From assembly GCA_951217055.1 (NCBI GenBank), contig OX578280.1, forward strand, positions 17,833,394-17,897,393: a DNA stretch of 64,000 bases. The letters are read 5' to 3'. A program made the translations under genes and the position numbers. How positions within the stretch are numbered: position 1 is the stretch's first letter; each line of letters starts with the position of its first letter. The notes beneath the pieces were generated by a model. The model was not told the DNA's origin. It worked only from the letters and a program-made list of their open reading frames with translations, and searched no databases. The DNA comes from Gerris lacustris. Taxonomy: Eukaryota > Arthropoda > Insecta > Hemiptera > Gerridae. Shown one piece after another: positions 10,934 through 22,481 of this stretch.

Positions 10934-11778
10934 AATGGTTCTCACCATGGAGCTGCCTCGAGGAAAAGCCAAAGTTATTGGTTATTGATACGCCTTTTTG
11001 CGGAAACTTCGGAGCACTTTTTTACCTAAACGCTTTGTTGTACGTAAAAAATGAACATACTTTTTCATGTGGGAAATTTTATAATTTTTAATTTTGATCT
11101 GATCCTTAATTTGTCTCCGAGCCATAGGAAGCGAGATATTCGTAAAAATACGTAAGAAGTCGTGCAAAACAGGCACTACGCAAGTTATTGTAAACTAGGT
11201 TTTTTTTGCTAAACAGTTCGTTGAAGGTAAAAAATGAACGAGAGCTTTTCTGTTGGAATTTTAATAATCTTTATTTTTGATAATAAACTTATTTTGTCTC
11301 TGAGCCATAAAAAGCGAGATATTCGTAAAAATACTTAAAAAGGTGCGGCGACGGATACTAGATATTCATAGGCATTCTTCACCCTATATTCCGTAAACCG
11401 ACCATTGTATACATAAAAAAGTCTCTTTTTCTTGAGGGAAATTTTGTTATCTTTAATTTTGATAACCACGTTGATTGTTGTCCGAGCCATAGGAAGCGAG
11501 CTATTCTCAAATAACCGAATTTGTTGGCCTTTGCCCTTGAATATCAATATATTAACGCGACCACGATCTTGTCGATTTTGGATATGTTTATCAGAACGTC
11601 AAAATGAATCGATCAAAAAAAATAAAAAAATTGTAGCTCTATTTTTTTGGAATAGAAGCCATATATTTTTGACTAAAATAACTGGACTATGAATGATACC
11701 ACCCTAGAACATCCCACAATAGGTTCTTGAACACCGCAATTAGGAAGAGATAGTTAATATCATGATGGGAGAACCATT
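10934..11778. mobile_element. Putative TIR element J enclosing tandem repeats
   Basis: An imperfect inverted repeat, AATGGTTCTCACCATGG at 10934-10950 and CATGATGGGAGAACCATT at 11761-11778, encloses 845 bp. The interior is mostly a three-unit tandem array (see next entry). No target duplication was found, and no second copy occurs in the window, so the boundary call is tentative. Confidence 0.5.
10999..11515 (+). repeat. Three diverged tandem units of about 180 bp
   Basis: Each unit contains GTAAAAAATGAAC (or a related form), a T/A-rich centre with TTTTGAT, then GTCTCCGAGCCATAGGAAGC and GATATTCGTAAAAATAC. Units are centred near 11090, 11270 and 11450. The block CGAGCCATAGGAAGCGAG is the best conserved and appears as GAGCCATAAAAAGCGAG in the middle unit. 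Confidence 0.82.
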
Positions 11779-11779
11779 T

Positions 11780-13340
11780 TCGAAACAGCGGAAGCTAATA
11801 ACAATTAACAATCAAGCTTAAGAACAGGCAAATAAGGGTAGTTATTATTAAAATATGTTACGTTTGTATTTGAATTCTCGTGAGATGTAGGTAGTTCTTA
11901 AGCATTTTGATCAAGACCAAATCTATTCTTTAGAATTCTATGGAAAAAATGAACTGACTCTTCAATAAAACTTCATTTGAAATGACATTAACAATAACAA
12001 GTAGACCAGGTACGTAAAGAAATGACTAAGGATAAAGAAGGATCATTAAAAAACTTAATGTTGTCTGTCTGTTCCGTTAGTCCTTGTATTGTAGAGGTTA
12101 TAGACGTATGTATAATACATGAGGACACTATAATGCATGTAAAGACAGGTATATTCAAGTATATGATAATAATGAATGAAATGCTAGGGCGAGTTTTGGT
12201 TTATATGTAGAAGCAGGTGGCACAGAAAGACACGCTCCGATGACTTCCAAGGTCTTAACACACATCGACTGGCATCACGCAACCAAACCAGGACTCTCCA
12301 TACAGCCATCAGGTTCATCCAATATCCAGAGAACAACACCCACATATAAACTATAGACTATAAATATACAACTTCTTCACCCAGAATTATCTATATTATT
12401 AACTAAGTCTAGAATTGATAAAGATTGCTCTATATTCTTTAAGAAGAATAAATATTGTAATTACTAGATGAGAGTGTCTACCACGAAAGACAAATTTCCT
12501 TCTATTTTGCTGATTATTCCCAGCCAATAAAATTACCATAAACTTATAATTTAATAAAAAGTCAAAAGGGACTTTAAAGCTTGGGAAGAATTGCGAAGAG
12601 AATCAGATATTTTATGCATCCTTTCTTGTCTGGACAACCTATAATTAAGCAGAAGACTTTCAATTTTATTTATTAAAAAAAAAAATGAATAAATAGAAGA
12701 GGTTAAATACAGAAGATTTAAAACTATTACTTATTTACTCTTTCCGATTTAACTTAAGTGCTACGATTAAACTGCGCTTTGTGAGAAAGTGGGTTTCTTA
12801 CACATAATTATAAATTAACTAAAATCAATTTATTATTTAAAAATACGTGTGGTGTCGCGGGACACCTGGTAGAAACGAAGATCCTTACATTTTTCATTAC
12901 ATATAAATTATAAAATCACACTGCTAAGTACGTATATATTGCTAACTACTTATACATGGCGGAGTTAGAAAAGAGACAAAATTAAAAGTACGAACTGTTT
13001 GTACCTAGCAGAGTTAAGGCAAAATTAAAAGAAAATCATTATTTGTATAATTAAAGCAAGCGTCTTACTATAAATATATATTGAATTTAAGAAAAAAGTT
13101 GATCATGATGAGTTTGTAGTGAAAGACTATGTTTGTTAAAGGAGTTTAGATTGAAATAGGACTGTTTTCTACCTACCCCGCCAATTAATTTAAAATATTA
13201 TAAAATATATCTCTTCCCTACTCTACAGCTTCTGCTTGTATCAGGGGGAAATTTCACATGATTATATTTTATTTATTTACAAAACTAAGTGACATTTTTG
13301 ACATATATAACAAAAATAATCAAAACAAGTCAAGTAACAG
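11780..13340. other. Intergenic, no supported gene
   Basis: No recognisable protein, RNA gene or repeat. Region 12200-12350 is slightly richer in C but shows no supported open frame. Confidence 0.45.
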
Positions 13341-13354
13341 GCTTCCTTAATAAC

Positions 13355-13635
13355 ACTTTTTCCCGTATTTTGAAGCTTACGTTTACGCGAGCGTTGCGCG
13401 TGAACGCTGGGGCGGATAACGTTTTCAAACAAGCTCAGCCTGGGCATTGGTAAAATGAACATGTGTACCAAATTTCATCTAACTCGGTGATCTTTTACTC
13501 AAGTTATCGTCATCTGTAGATTTCGTGACGGATTTTGCGTGACGGTGATTTTGTGACGGTGATTTTGGTCGTTTTTTTCGGATTCACTCCTGGGCTCCAG
13601 AACGTGCCATAAGGAACTTCGTTCCAAAATAAAAA
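13355..13635 (-). repeat. Interspersed repeat family I, copy 1
   Basis: Shared with 20975-21265 and 22358-22680: a GCGAGCGTTGCGCG-type box, a ACGAACTTAGCC/GGACGGATAACG-like stretch and the block GATAACTTGAGTAAAAGATC (here as its complement near 13490). The right end holds three short near-repeats of GTGACGGTGATTTT. Confidence 0.7.
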
Positions 13636-13837
13636 TAAAAAAATACAATTATAGTCTGGATATAATTATTGAAGTGGATGAATTATATTTACTTTACAAA
13701 TGAATAGGTATTTCGGTGAAACTGTATTCAGAAAAATGTATTTTATTATAATTATTTTCTAATGTTAGGTATGCATAATTAACATCAGAAAAAAATTCGA
13801 TGCATTAATCTATTTTATTATTGGCAAATACTCTTTA

Positions 13838-14330
13838 TCAGATTTTTGCTTTCGAGCTTACCGAAAGTAACGGAAGCTATGTGATGGTTCCGAAGAACGG
13901 ATGTAATAGGTCTCCAATTTCAAAAATTCCAAGACAGAAATCCTTTTCAGACATTAGGGAACATTTTTGGTTCCGTATCTGTCTGTCGGTCTGTCGCTCA
14001 TTTTTTGAGAACCATCTTATCTTAAAAACGACTCATCTGATTTTATTTAAATTTGGATGGAAGGTCATAATAAGCCCATTGTTGGTCCCATATAAGTTTG
14101 AACCTTCTGCGCCAATTTGTTTCTCTTCCACATGCACATAAACATATACATTTATTTACTCCTATATCTTCAAAAGCACTTATCTGATTTTTTTTTTATT
14201 TAATATGGATGGTTTGTGGAAAGTACCCTGCAGATGGCTCCAGATTAATTTCAACAGTCTACGCTCTTTAAAGTTTTCTAAAATAATACTTAAATTAATG
14301 TAAAGAAATCAAAAAAAATTTACAGTTTTA
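13838..14330 (+). repeat. Interspersed repeat family G, copy 1
   Basis: Landmarks in order are GCTTACCGAAAGTAACGGAA, GCTATGTGATGGTTCCGAAG, CAGACATTAGGGAACATTTT, CTGTCTGTCGGTCTGTCGCT, GGTCCCATATAAGTTTGAAC and AGATGGCTCCAGATTAATTT. Minus-strand copies at 17640-18143 and 25372-25810 carry the same blocks in reverse; fragments lie at 15447-15475 and 59710-59855. Two of the copies serve as targets for other transposons, which makes G the older layer. Confidence 0.82.
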
Positions 14331-14427
14331 AAAAAAAGGGGCAACAACAGGTTTTAATAGTATAAAATGATTAAAGTATACAATAATTTCAAGATAAAAA
14401 AGTCCAGTCATGCACCATGACTTAATG

Positions 14428-15007
14428 AGCGAATTTTCAAAGAAATCTGCGCTTTATTGGCTTATGATAATATAGGAAAATTTTGGTTTAGAATTTGCTC
14501 GGGTGAAAAAAAAAATTGGTACACAGGGGTACGGGGTACAAAAGTCAAAATAGTATTTACCCTTCAAGATGCATGTCGTTGGAAAGCTCTTTAAGAGTAC
14601 AGTAATTGTTGTTATTTACACTTTTATCATATTTTCACATAAAAGGGGGGTAAAATGGAAAAAACACGTTTTTTGACCCTATATGGTCAAAATTTGACCC
14701 CTAAATGGACTCCAAAAATTCTGGCCAGCGAACTCATCCTTTCTTTTGATATTATTGACATTTTAAAATTTGTTTGAAATTTTTAAGTGCATCCCAAGGG
14801 GAGATATCGTCTGGAGTGACACATATATACATACATATATACATACATATATACATACATATATACATACATATATACATACATACATAAAAAAAAGTGT
14901 TAAATTTCAGGAATCGATTCAGAATGGTCTAAAACGGATTTCCATGGAAAAATTTTTCAAAAATTTTGAAGCCATTGCAATAGCGTAATTTTCTTTGAAA
15001 ATTCGCT
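14428..15007. mobile_element. Element F, 580 bp with perfect 18-bp terminal inverted repeats
   Basis: AGCGAATTTTCAAAGAAA at 14428-14445 is matched exactly by its complement at 14990-15007, and weaker pairing continues inward to a GCGC / ACGC block. No convincing target duplication is seen. The right TIR abuts family E copy 2 with no gap. The interior contains repeated TTTTTGACCC-like phrases and a microsatellite, and no transposase is recognisable. Confidence 0.72.
14821..14889. repeat. Microsatellite based on ACATACATAT
   Basis: About seven copies of a decamer ACATACATAT / ATACATACAT lie in tandem inside element F. They create a spurious run of Thr-Tyr-Ile-His codons in one frame. Confidence 0.95.
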
Positions 15008-15446
15008 AAAAGAACTTTTTATATACTACGTTTTTAAATTTTCTGTTGAATCTTATGTAATGTTGATAATAATATAATCGATAAATAATATTATCGATAT
15101 TTCCTGTTTTGCTGTCATTCAATGTTTATCTATCACAAATTTGATACCCGTCAAAATGAAGATTGCTTAAATATTGGATATGGCAAAACAAATAAAATAA
15201 CTTGCGGATTTTTTCCGAACTAACTTTCCGCACAGCAAAATTTGCTGAAAACTAATTAAATTCTGCTGAAAGATGGCTAAAAGTATTAAAATAATGCATT
15301 GTCATCGTGTTCTGAGCTATGCTAAAAGTTTCAAATGTCTAGCTATTCGGGAAGTTAGTTAGAAATCGTTTGCCAGATTTGTACCGGACAAACAAACAAA
15401 CAAACAAACAAACAAACAAGAATGCAAGCTAATAAAAACGTAGTAA
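15008..15446 (-). mobile_element. Family E, copy 2 (internally deleted)
   Basis: Both ends match copy 1 (TATATACTACGTTTTTA on the left, AATAAAAACGTAGTA on the right), but about 190 bp of the interior, including the GGCACGGTTTAGA region, is missing. A (CAAA)n tract at 15389-15419 is longer than in the other copies. A 29-bp fragment of the right end of family G (GGAAGCTATGTGCCACTATAA) follows directly at 15450. Confidence 0.85.
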
Positions 15447-15475
15447 CGCGAGGAAGCTATGTGCCACTATAATTC

Positions 15476-16389
15476 GCTAAGTATTTATAACAATAATAGT
15501 AATTTAACGTTAGAAGATGTCGGTATTCCCAAATAAAAATTATTAAGATTGTAGAAGCTTTAATTAACGTAACTTTAATTAACGTTTAAAGTTGGCTGGT
15601 CTAACCCTTCCATGGGTTGTTGGAGATTATTTATATTTATTTTACGTTTAAGAACCCTGTTATATATTTAACAAGGTTTATTAACCACCAGCTGACATGC
15701 ATTCCAGCATTCATCGCAAAATTTCAAAAGAATATTAGTAAAGATTAAGCAAGAAACATCGTTTATGGCTCTGAAAAATACGTGCAAGTTGTTTTATACC
15801 GCTATAATAATTTATGTTTTCTCATAATACGGAGTAAAGGTTTTTTTATACGCGCAAAATTATAAAATACGGCTTCTAGATTGGTCTTAAGATTAGCATA
15901 TTTGATAATTTTTTTACTAAAAGGCTAAAATGAAATATTAAGATATTTCACGAAGTAAAAAGACTCACTTTGAGATTGTACCTTTCATAAAAGTTGTATC
16001 TTTTTGAAAACGTAGCCCCAGATAACAGAGAACACGCTTTTAGTCTATGTATAGGACCACGAAATAAAAACTCAAGTGTATTTACTACGTGATGTCCTCA
16101 AACAGTTAAAGAAGAAGATTGCCAACAACTCTAGGAATTCGTGTGAAATAGCGGTACTTCACTTCGTCGTGAAGATACGTGACGCAAAGCAACTAAAACA
16201 GTGGATACGTCGACAAAAACCTGTCAAAACTCAAAACACCTATTCCTGTTTTCTAATTCCATCCATGTCCTTTGGTGTTTCTGGAACATAAGGTCAATTT
16301 AGAATCGTACACAACAACACGGAAACCTCTTATTATATGTCATTAGAAATTGTCAGAGAGAAAGAAGATCTCTGAGTAATTACTAATCA
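15476..16389. other. Intergenic, no supported gene
   Basis: A 71-codon open frame at 16076-16291 shows no recognisable motif. Nothing else is seen. Confidence 0.4.
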
Positions 16390-16424
16390 CACTCCTTATT
16401 CACCCAGATATTCCCAATAGGATT

Positions 16425-16485
16425 TACTCTGCGCATGCCTAGTTTGAGATGCGCAGGCGTACTTTAGTCTGGACATGCGCAGAGA
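16425..16485. promoter_or_regulatory. Cluster of three NRF1-like motifs (tentative)
   Basis: CTGCGCATGCCT, GATGCGCAGGCG and CATGCGCAGAG occur within 60 bp. TGCGCATGCGCA is the core bound by NRF1 / erect-wing proteins at animal promoters. Local GC content is higher than around it. No gene start can be tied to it, and similar CGCATGCG boxes also lie inside mobile elements here (25870, 26522), so a regulatory role is only a suggestion. Confidence 0.25.
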
Positions 16486-16639
16486 GCTCGACTTGTTTCC
16501 TCTGTTCGGTTCGGCAGTCTGGACACGGCTTAAACCTATATTAAAAACTTCAAAAATCAAACAAAAAAAAATAAAACAGTTATAAATGAGTCGGAGAAGT
16601 TGCCTGTAATCACCTGATCGTAATAACACCTTCATTATA

Positions 16640-17635
16640 CCGCATTATTCATTCAAATCATCATAAATCTGTGGGTAGCTTAAAGAGAAGGATTCTTCAC
16701 ACTTTGCCTTATATAATTTGATTATTTCCCAATTTAAGATAAATAGAAACCTATAAATGGGATGGTTAATATACTCGTACTTAACGTGATTATAGCTTTA
16801 AGCGCAATTTTGACATCGAGTGGTAACACACTAATCACATTAAGAATATAGGTAAATCAGAAATTTTATATAATCGTGTCTTAGTAATTTATATGCCAAT
16901 ATATGTACCCTTATATTAAAGACCCTTTAGAATTCTAATTTAGCCCGCTTATTAAGTCTTTACCCATATTGTCATCTTCTATACTGTAGTCTTGTTAGAC
17001 GCTTCCTCCTAAAAGCAATAAACTTTTCAAATATTTCAACACATAAATGATTAGGCCTTCGAATCCTTCAAATGCACTTATTATTCACATTATTGTGTTC
17101 AGTACATATGAAATATGTACACTATTTGGTTTCACTACAGGAACTTTTTGTACAGGCGATATTTCTCAGTTAATGTAACTTTTGAAAAAACTATTATAGC
17201 CTATCTTGTCTTGTAGGGCTTGAAATTAACCGACCTCTCCAGCACCCTCTAGTGCTAAAAAGGTGTTTTTAATAATGTACCCTATTGTCAAGAGTACTTT
17301 TTTACTTGAAGAAAAAACCGAATAAAATTATCCTAGCTTGTAGAGGACACTTTGGAGATTGTACCCTACTCTGGACTTTTTTCGATCCGAATCCCTCCAA
17401 GTTGAGTTATAAGCCTCCAAAGTAGAGTGATTTCCATTTTTTATGTTTAAGGGTTCATTTATTTTTTGATGAGAGGAAATGAATAATATGATATGGCTCA
17501 TATTAAAGACTAAATACAAATTAAGAAAAAACTTAATTCACTTTCAATTTAATTATCACTGATCTTTTAATATAAACCGAATTCGGGTTGTTATTATTAA
17601 ACCTGCAAATTTAAGTACCAGTAATGTTTTGTTTT
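16640..17635. other. Intergenic, no feature seen
   Basis: AT-rich DNA without supported features. Confidence 0.45.
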
Positions 17636-17639
17636 TAAA

Positions 17640-18143
17640 CAAATAGACTGTCAATTAGTGTGGCACATAGCTTCCTCGCATCTTATCCCTATTTCATTGA
17701 TTTTATGCTTTTACAAGCCATTATTGTCAAATTTATTTCATTGTTTCCCCGTTTTTTTTGTTAATTATGTCAAAATTGTTTTGATTTTTTACATGAATTA
17801 AAGTACCAATTAAGCGAAAGTTAAAGAGTGTAGACGGTTGAAATTAATCTGGTGCTATCTGTGGTCTACTTTCGACAAACCATCCAAATTTCATTAAAAT
17901 TAGAGTACTTTTGAAGATATAGGTGTAAATCAATGTATGTTTGAGCGCGCATGTTATAAATAGATTCAAATGGGTCCATAAGGTTGAAACTTATATTGGC
18001 CTATTTATGCCTTCCAAATTTCATTAACAGCTGAAGAGTTGTTTTTATATATTTGTTCGCCAAAAATTGAGCGACAGACCGACAAGACAGACACGGAACC
18101 AGAAATGTTCCCTGATGGCTGAAACGGATTTCTGTGTTAAAAG
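17640..18143 (-). repeat. Family G, copy 2, left part (split by an insertion)
   Basis: It reads as the reverse of copy 1: GGCACATAGCTTCC near 17660, AATTAATCTGGTGCTATCTG near 17843, TGTCTTGTCGGTCTGTCGCT (complement) near 18070 and GGAACCAGAAATGTTCCCTGATG near 18100. It stops at the 8-bp duplication GTTAAAAG (18136-18143) and resumes after it at 19429. Confidence 0.82.
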
Positions 18144-19420
18144 CAAGGATCTTATAAAATAGGGATTGAGCACTAGGCAAAAAAGGTGTCGCCAAGAACT
18201 TGGAAAATCTAGTAGGATAGATTACCTTCCCGTATGGTTATAACTGTAGAAGATTAAGAAGAATGGGAAATTTTTTTAAAAATTCGATCAGGTTATGTTT
18301 TTTTCTTCCCTTGCGTTTTATATTTCTCCTTGTTTGGTAGTTTGTGATTTCTCCCCTGCTTTATGTTTTGTTTTCTCTTGTGTATAATTAATTTATTTTT
18401 TAGTGATTTTGGACTATATTTAAGCAATCTTGTTTACTGTGTTTGCAGTTACAAAGGTAAGTTGTTAAAATTTGTAAAAATCTAATTCTGCAATAGAAAT
18501 AACCCGTTTCCAAATTAATTAATATTAATTATTCGGTTATTAAAAACTATTCTAATAGCTAAATTTTATAAATATATTAAATTAAAACTGTAAATTGAAA
18601 TAAAAACCCTTAAAACAATAAAATATTTCATTAAAAACTTTTTAAAAAATGTTAGATTGTAACGTACCCTTTCATTCAAAAATAAACAATGGATAACAGT
18701 CGGGAAGAAATTCGTCCTACGCGAGGTGTGCGCACGCACATTGGTAGTTTGAAGTAGATTTTTTCCAAGTTCTTGGCGACACTTCTTAACCCAGGAGATA
18801 TGCTTAGTGCTCAATCCCTATAGTCCACAGGCCACCATAAGAAGTGAGTCGCTGATTGATAAAGTTTTCTTACCTTATGTAATCGCTTATTTATGCCTTG
18901 TCCACCGATGAATTGGGTATATGGCAACTGGGCGCTGGGCCATTTTTTTTTTGTTGACATGCCAACTTTGCCCTTGTGCGGGAACATTGAAAAGAGATAG
19001 ATAAAATTTTGATTTTCACAGGATCGTTTAATTAAATTATTTAAAAAACAGTGGTACACGTGGCCACCGATAAGAGTGGGCCGTTTGGGGAGTCCACAGC
19101 CCCAAACATATCGCTCTGCGGGGACGTTGAAAAGAAAACGGCCCACTCGTATCGGTGGCCACCTTTACCACTGTTTTTTAAATAATTTAATTAAACGATC
19201 CTGTGAAAATCAAAATGTTGTCTATCTCTTTTCAATGGTCCCGCACAAGGGCAAGTTTGGCATGTCAACAAAAAAGAAATGGCCCAGCGCCCAATTGCCA
19301 TATACCCAATTCATCGGTGGACAAGGCATAAATAAGCGATTCCATAAGGTAAGAAAACTTTATCAATCAGCGACTCACTTCTTATGGTGGCTTGTGGACT
19401 ACTATTTTATAAGATCCTTG
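18144..19420. mobile_element. Element T: 8-bp target duplication, 19-bp TIR, internal inverted duplications
   Basis: The insert starts CAAGGATCTTATAAAATAG and ends with the exact complement. It is flanked on both sides by GTTAAAAG (18136-18143, 19421-19428), and removing it restores a continuous family G copy. An 8-bp duplication with CA...TG ends fits the hAT or P superfamilies. Inside, a subterminal block (18160-18216) recurs inverted at 18754-18822, and arms of about 266 bp (18821-19086 and 19135-19401) face each other around a 48-nt spacer. No transposase motif is recognised; the open frames at 18811-19146 (minus) and 19076-19552 (plus) are mirror images produced by the arms. Confidence 0.85.
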
Positions 19421-19428
19421 GTTAAAAG

Positions 19429-19515
19429 TTTTGAAACAATAAAGTTTTATCAGATACATAATATTTTCGTTCTTCAGAACGATCACATAGCTTCCGTTAC
19501 CTTCTGTAAGGAAGC
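19429..19515 (-). repeat. Family G, copy 2, right part
   Basis: This is the continuation of 17640-18143 after element T. TTCGTTCTTCAGAACGATCA and CATAGCTTCCGTTACCTTC are the reverse of the start of copy 1. Confidence 0.75.
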
Positions 19516-20970
19516 AATATTAGTTTTAAACCTTTGCAAGGAAAAGTTATAAAACATTTAAATTATATTTATAGACATTCATTGCTTTTACAGATGCTGC
19601 AGAAGGGTTTCTTTTACAGCTTTCTCAACTCTATTAAGTCAGCATTTATAGATAAAATTATATTAAAAATTAGGAGAAAAGGCTGTTAAGTGTGAAAAAG
19701 TTGGTTGAAAAAAAAAAAAGTTGTGCTTAACTTTTTTTTATAAAATAAATAAGTGTTCGTACACTATAACTTTTTCTTATATTATACCATATTATAAGAA
19801 TAATTACCTTATTTATATAAAAGGAAATAAATATTTATAGTTAGAATCAGCACTTCAAAATCTATCAGGTACAAATTAAATAAAGAGATAGAAAGTTAAA
19901 GAAACATTTTAGCGAAAAGTTTAACAAATAAATAACGATTAAGAAAAATCAAATCAGTTATATCTCTATAAAATAGTTTTTTTTTTATCTATTATATTTT
20001 AAATAAATAGTAATTTAACGCAACTTAATCCAAGTGAAACTTTATCTTGATTTAAGTCCCAGACTTATAAACTGCATAGTTGTATAGAAAAGGAGAGGAG
20101 GACTTAGCCAACAGGTAAAAAGACTGTTAAATCACGGAGGTCAAAGGAAAAAAAAGAAGGTCAGAGGTCACATGCCAGCTTTCCCGTCTAAACAGAGGGT
20201 GAATTTCCATGTTTAGTTTTTTTAGCTTGTGACCGGGGCACTGAAAAGGAAACCGACGTTAAAACCTGTACAGAGATGCTGGCTGGCCTAGTCTTGGAGT
20301 ACTTTCACCTAATGCAGCTAGGACAGGAAGCTTCCAGTTGAACCGTCTTAAGAGGAGTATCCAACTTGTAAAATCTTGAAAGATCTCAAGACTTGTAAGC
20401 ATACTCAGGTGGCACGACTTCACAAAAATCTACCTTCACACGCTTCTAACTAACCCAAAACCTTAAAAAAAACCTTCTTTCTTAAAAAAATGAACTCTTG
20501 ACTTAAATACAAAAATTACAACACACATTTTAATTACAGCTTCAAATATAACCCATTTATAATTGGTATTTGTTTTAATTCAGATTTCTTCATAAGGCAA
20601 TCATTAACCGCAAAATATCAAATATAACATGAAATTTTTTAAAAAATATAATTTTAGCGCACACAAATGTCAATTTACTTAAGTTAATTTGGAAAGACTC
20701 TACACGTCTACGAACAATCTTAAGGTTTTTTTATTATTGGTACCACGTATTTTTGTATAACGTGGAGGTACTAGAGGTGGCGCTTATACTCGTAGAATGA
20801 TTGCTATTAACTTAGATTAAATCTACGAATAAACTATTGATTAGGAAACATGATAATTGTGTCACAATGCAAAATGAATTCAGAGTATATTTTGATCCGA
20901 CAGATAGATATAGAAAAGTAAACAAATTTGTTATTAAAATATAAGGTGAAGTATTACTTCATCCAAAGCT
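19516..20970. other. Intergenic, no supported gene
   Basis: Mostly AT-rich. Region 20080-20430 is less AT-rich and purine-rich (AGGAGAGGAGGACTTAGCC, GGTCAGAGGTCACATG) but holds no open frame or recognisable motif. Confidence 0.4.
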
Positions 20971-20974
20971 CCCT

Positions 20975-21265
20975 CTGGGGCCTTTCAACTTAGAGTGGTA
21001 GTAGCATATTTCTGATTTCTGTTGGTTTGTCTTTTTTGAAAGGAACTTCCTAATGGCACGTAAGAGCGCCTGGAGCCAGGAGTGACTCCGTAAAGAGGAC
21101 CGTCACGAAATCCATCGATGACGATAACTTGAGTAAAAGATGACCGATTTAGTCGAAATTTGCACATGTTCATTTTAACAATGTCCAGGACGAGTTCGTT
21201 GTTGTCATCGTTATCCGCCCAAGCGTTCACGCAGATCTTTTTCTTGGACAACTGCGGCATCGATG
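20975..21265 (-). repeat. Interspersed repeat family I, copy 2
   Basis: ACGATAACTTGAGTAAAAGA at 21120 and GTTATCCGCCCAAGCGTTCA at 21210 match copies 1 and 3. The minus strand is open for 91 codons here, but the frame is not conserved in the other copies, so it is not called as a gene. Confidence 0.7.
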
Positions 21266-21279
21266 TGGTTTGTTTTGAT

Positions 21280-21600
21280 TGCGTTCCTGCAACTTATCTA
21301 CTTAGAATCCAGGTATGTTTCTAGAAACATGGAACATGACACACAATAAACATGACAATGCGAATGGCCACTAAACGATCACTCGGCTAGTCTCGGACGG
21401 CTTCTGAGGACGATACAGATGGTCTCTCCCTTCTTTTCTCTCGCGTTCGTGCAAGAACACCAACTTGAATCCTGACCCTAGCGGAAGGGAAGGCGACGCG
21501 AGCCGAATGCAGCTAGTACACTCCCCTTTTCACCTTCTCTCGCCTTGTCTCGGCTTTAGTGCACCACCGGTATGAGAGGTAAACAGAAAGTACAAGGCGG
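21280..21600. other. Locally GC-rich, CpG-containing block
   Basis: This 300-bp stretch is markedly richer in G+C and CpG (CTCGGACGGC, GGCGACGCGAGCCG, CTCTCGCCTTGTCTCGGC) than the AT-rich surroundings. No open frame or repeat partner was found. It could be a promoter or untranslated exon, or an unrecognised repeat. Confidence 0.35.
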
Positions 21601-21699
21601 CACTACAATTTAAAGGTGCGCTTTCCACGAAATGCCATTAAATCAACAGAAGAATACGTTGATTTTTTTAAAAATCTATTGTCAAGTTTTAATAATTTA

Positions 21700-21856
21700 T
21701 CTAAATCAAATCGGCACCTCACACTGTTGATATGGTCAACAGTTTTAAACATGTCTTAGCTCCCTGGGATTCGAACCATCGCCAGGGATATTGATGACCT
21801 TGGTTTTAGGCGAGAGTTAGCAAGTGCGCAGACTATTAAGCTATACCGGTCCCTAA
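21700..21856 (-). mobile_element. tRNA-derived SINE, copy 2 (degraded)
   Basis: On the minus strand the order is GGGACCGGTATAGC, then GGTTCGAATCCCAGGGAGC (B-box) and AAGACATGTTT, parallel to 1018-1227. The 3' A-rich tail and target duplication are not recognisable. Confidence 0.8.
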
Positions 21857-22357
21857 TTTTATCCTTAGTGAATAAAAAATAAACCAGAAAAAAATTAAAA
21901 TATTTTGTAAACTTATTAAAAATATGGTTATTTTATATGCTCCTCTAAACTTTGAGTAACATGTGGTATACGGTCAATGACTAAAAAAATAATGTTGATG
22001 AGCAGTTTTAAGGCTTTATTTTACCCATCATGGATGAGTTTTGACACTTTTTCTTGATAAAAAAGAAACAAAATTAATTCCTTACAACCTTCGAATTAAT
22101 CATACCTAAACGATCACACTACACCTTGTACAGACAAGACTAAACTAATATTACAGGAATACTATATTGAGTGTGAATAACACGCAATGTTTAATAGATT
22201 GACCATTAAATGATAATTTCATTTTCACAATCTCAATATAAAATCTTTTAAAACAAAATGTATAAACTACAATACAGTATCAGATCGCAAAACTATCCTC
22301 AAATTAGAATACCCACTGGATACCCATATCTACTGTCGTTTCTACGTGTTAATAATT

Positions 22358-22405
22358 ATTGAAGCGAGCGTAGCGAGCTTCCTACATTCAACGAAATATG
22401 CTCCG

Positions 22406-22481
<76 letters not shown>

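Noticed and set aside
14770..14988. 72-codon frame with repeated THIHTYI-like residues
   Set aside because: It is generated by the ACATACATAT microsatellite.
19076..19552. 158-codon frame in element T as a host gene
   Set aside because: It lies on one arm of an inverted repeat and runs through the element border into family G; no recognised homologue.
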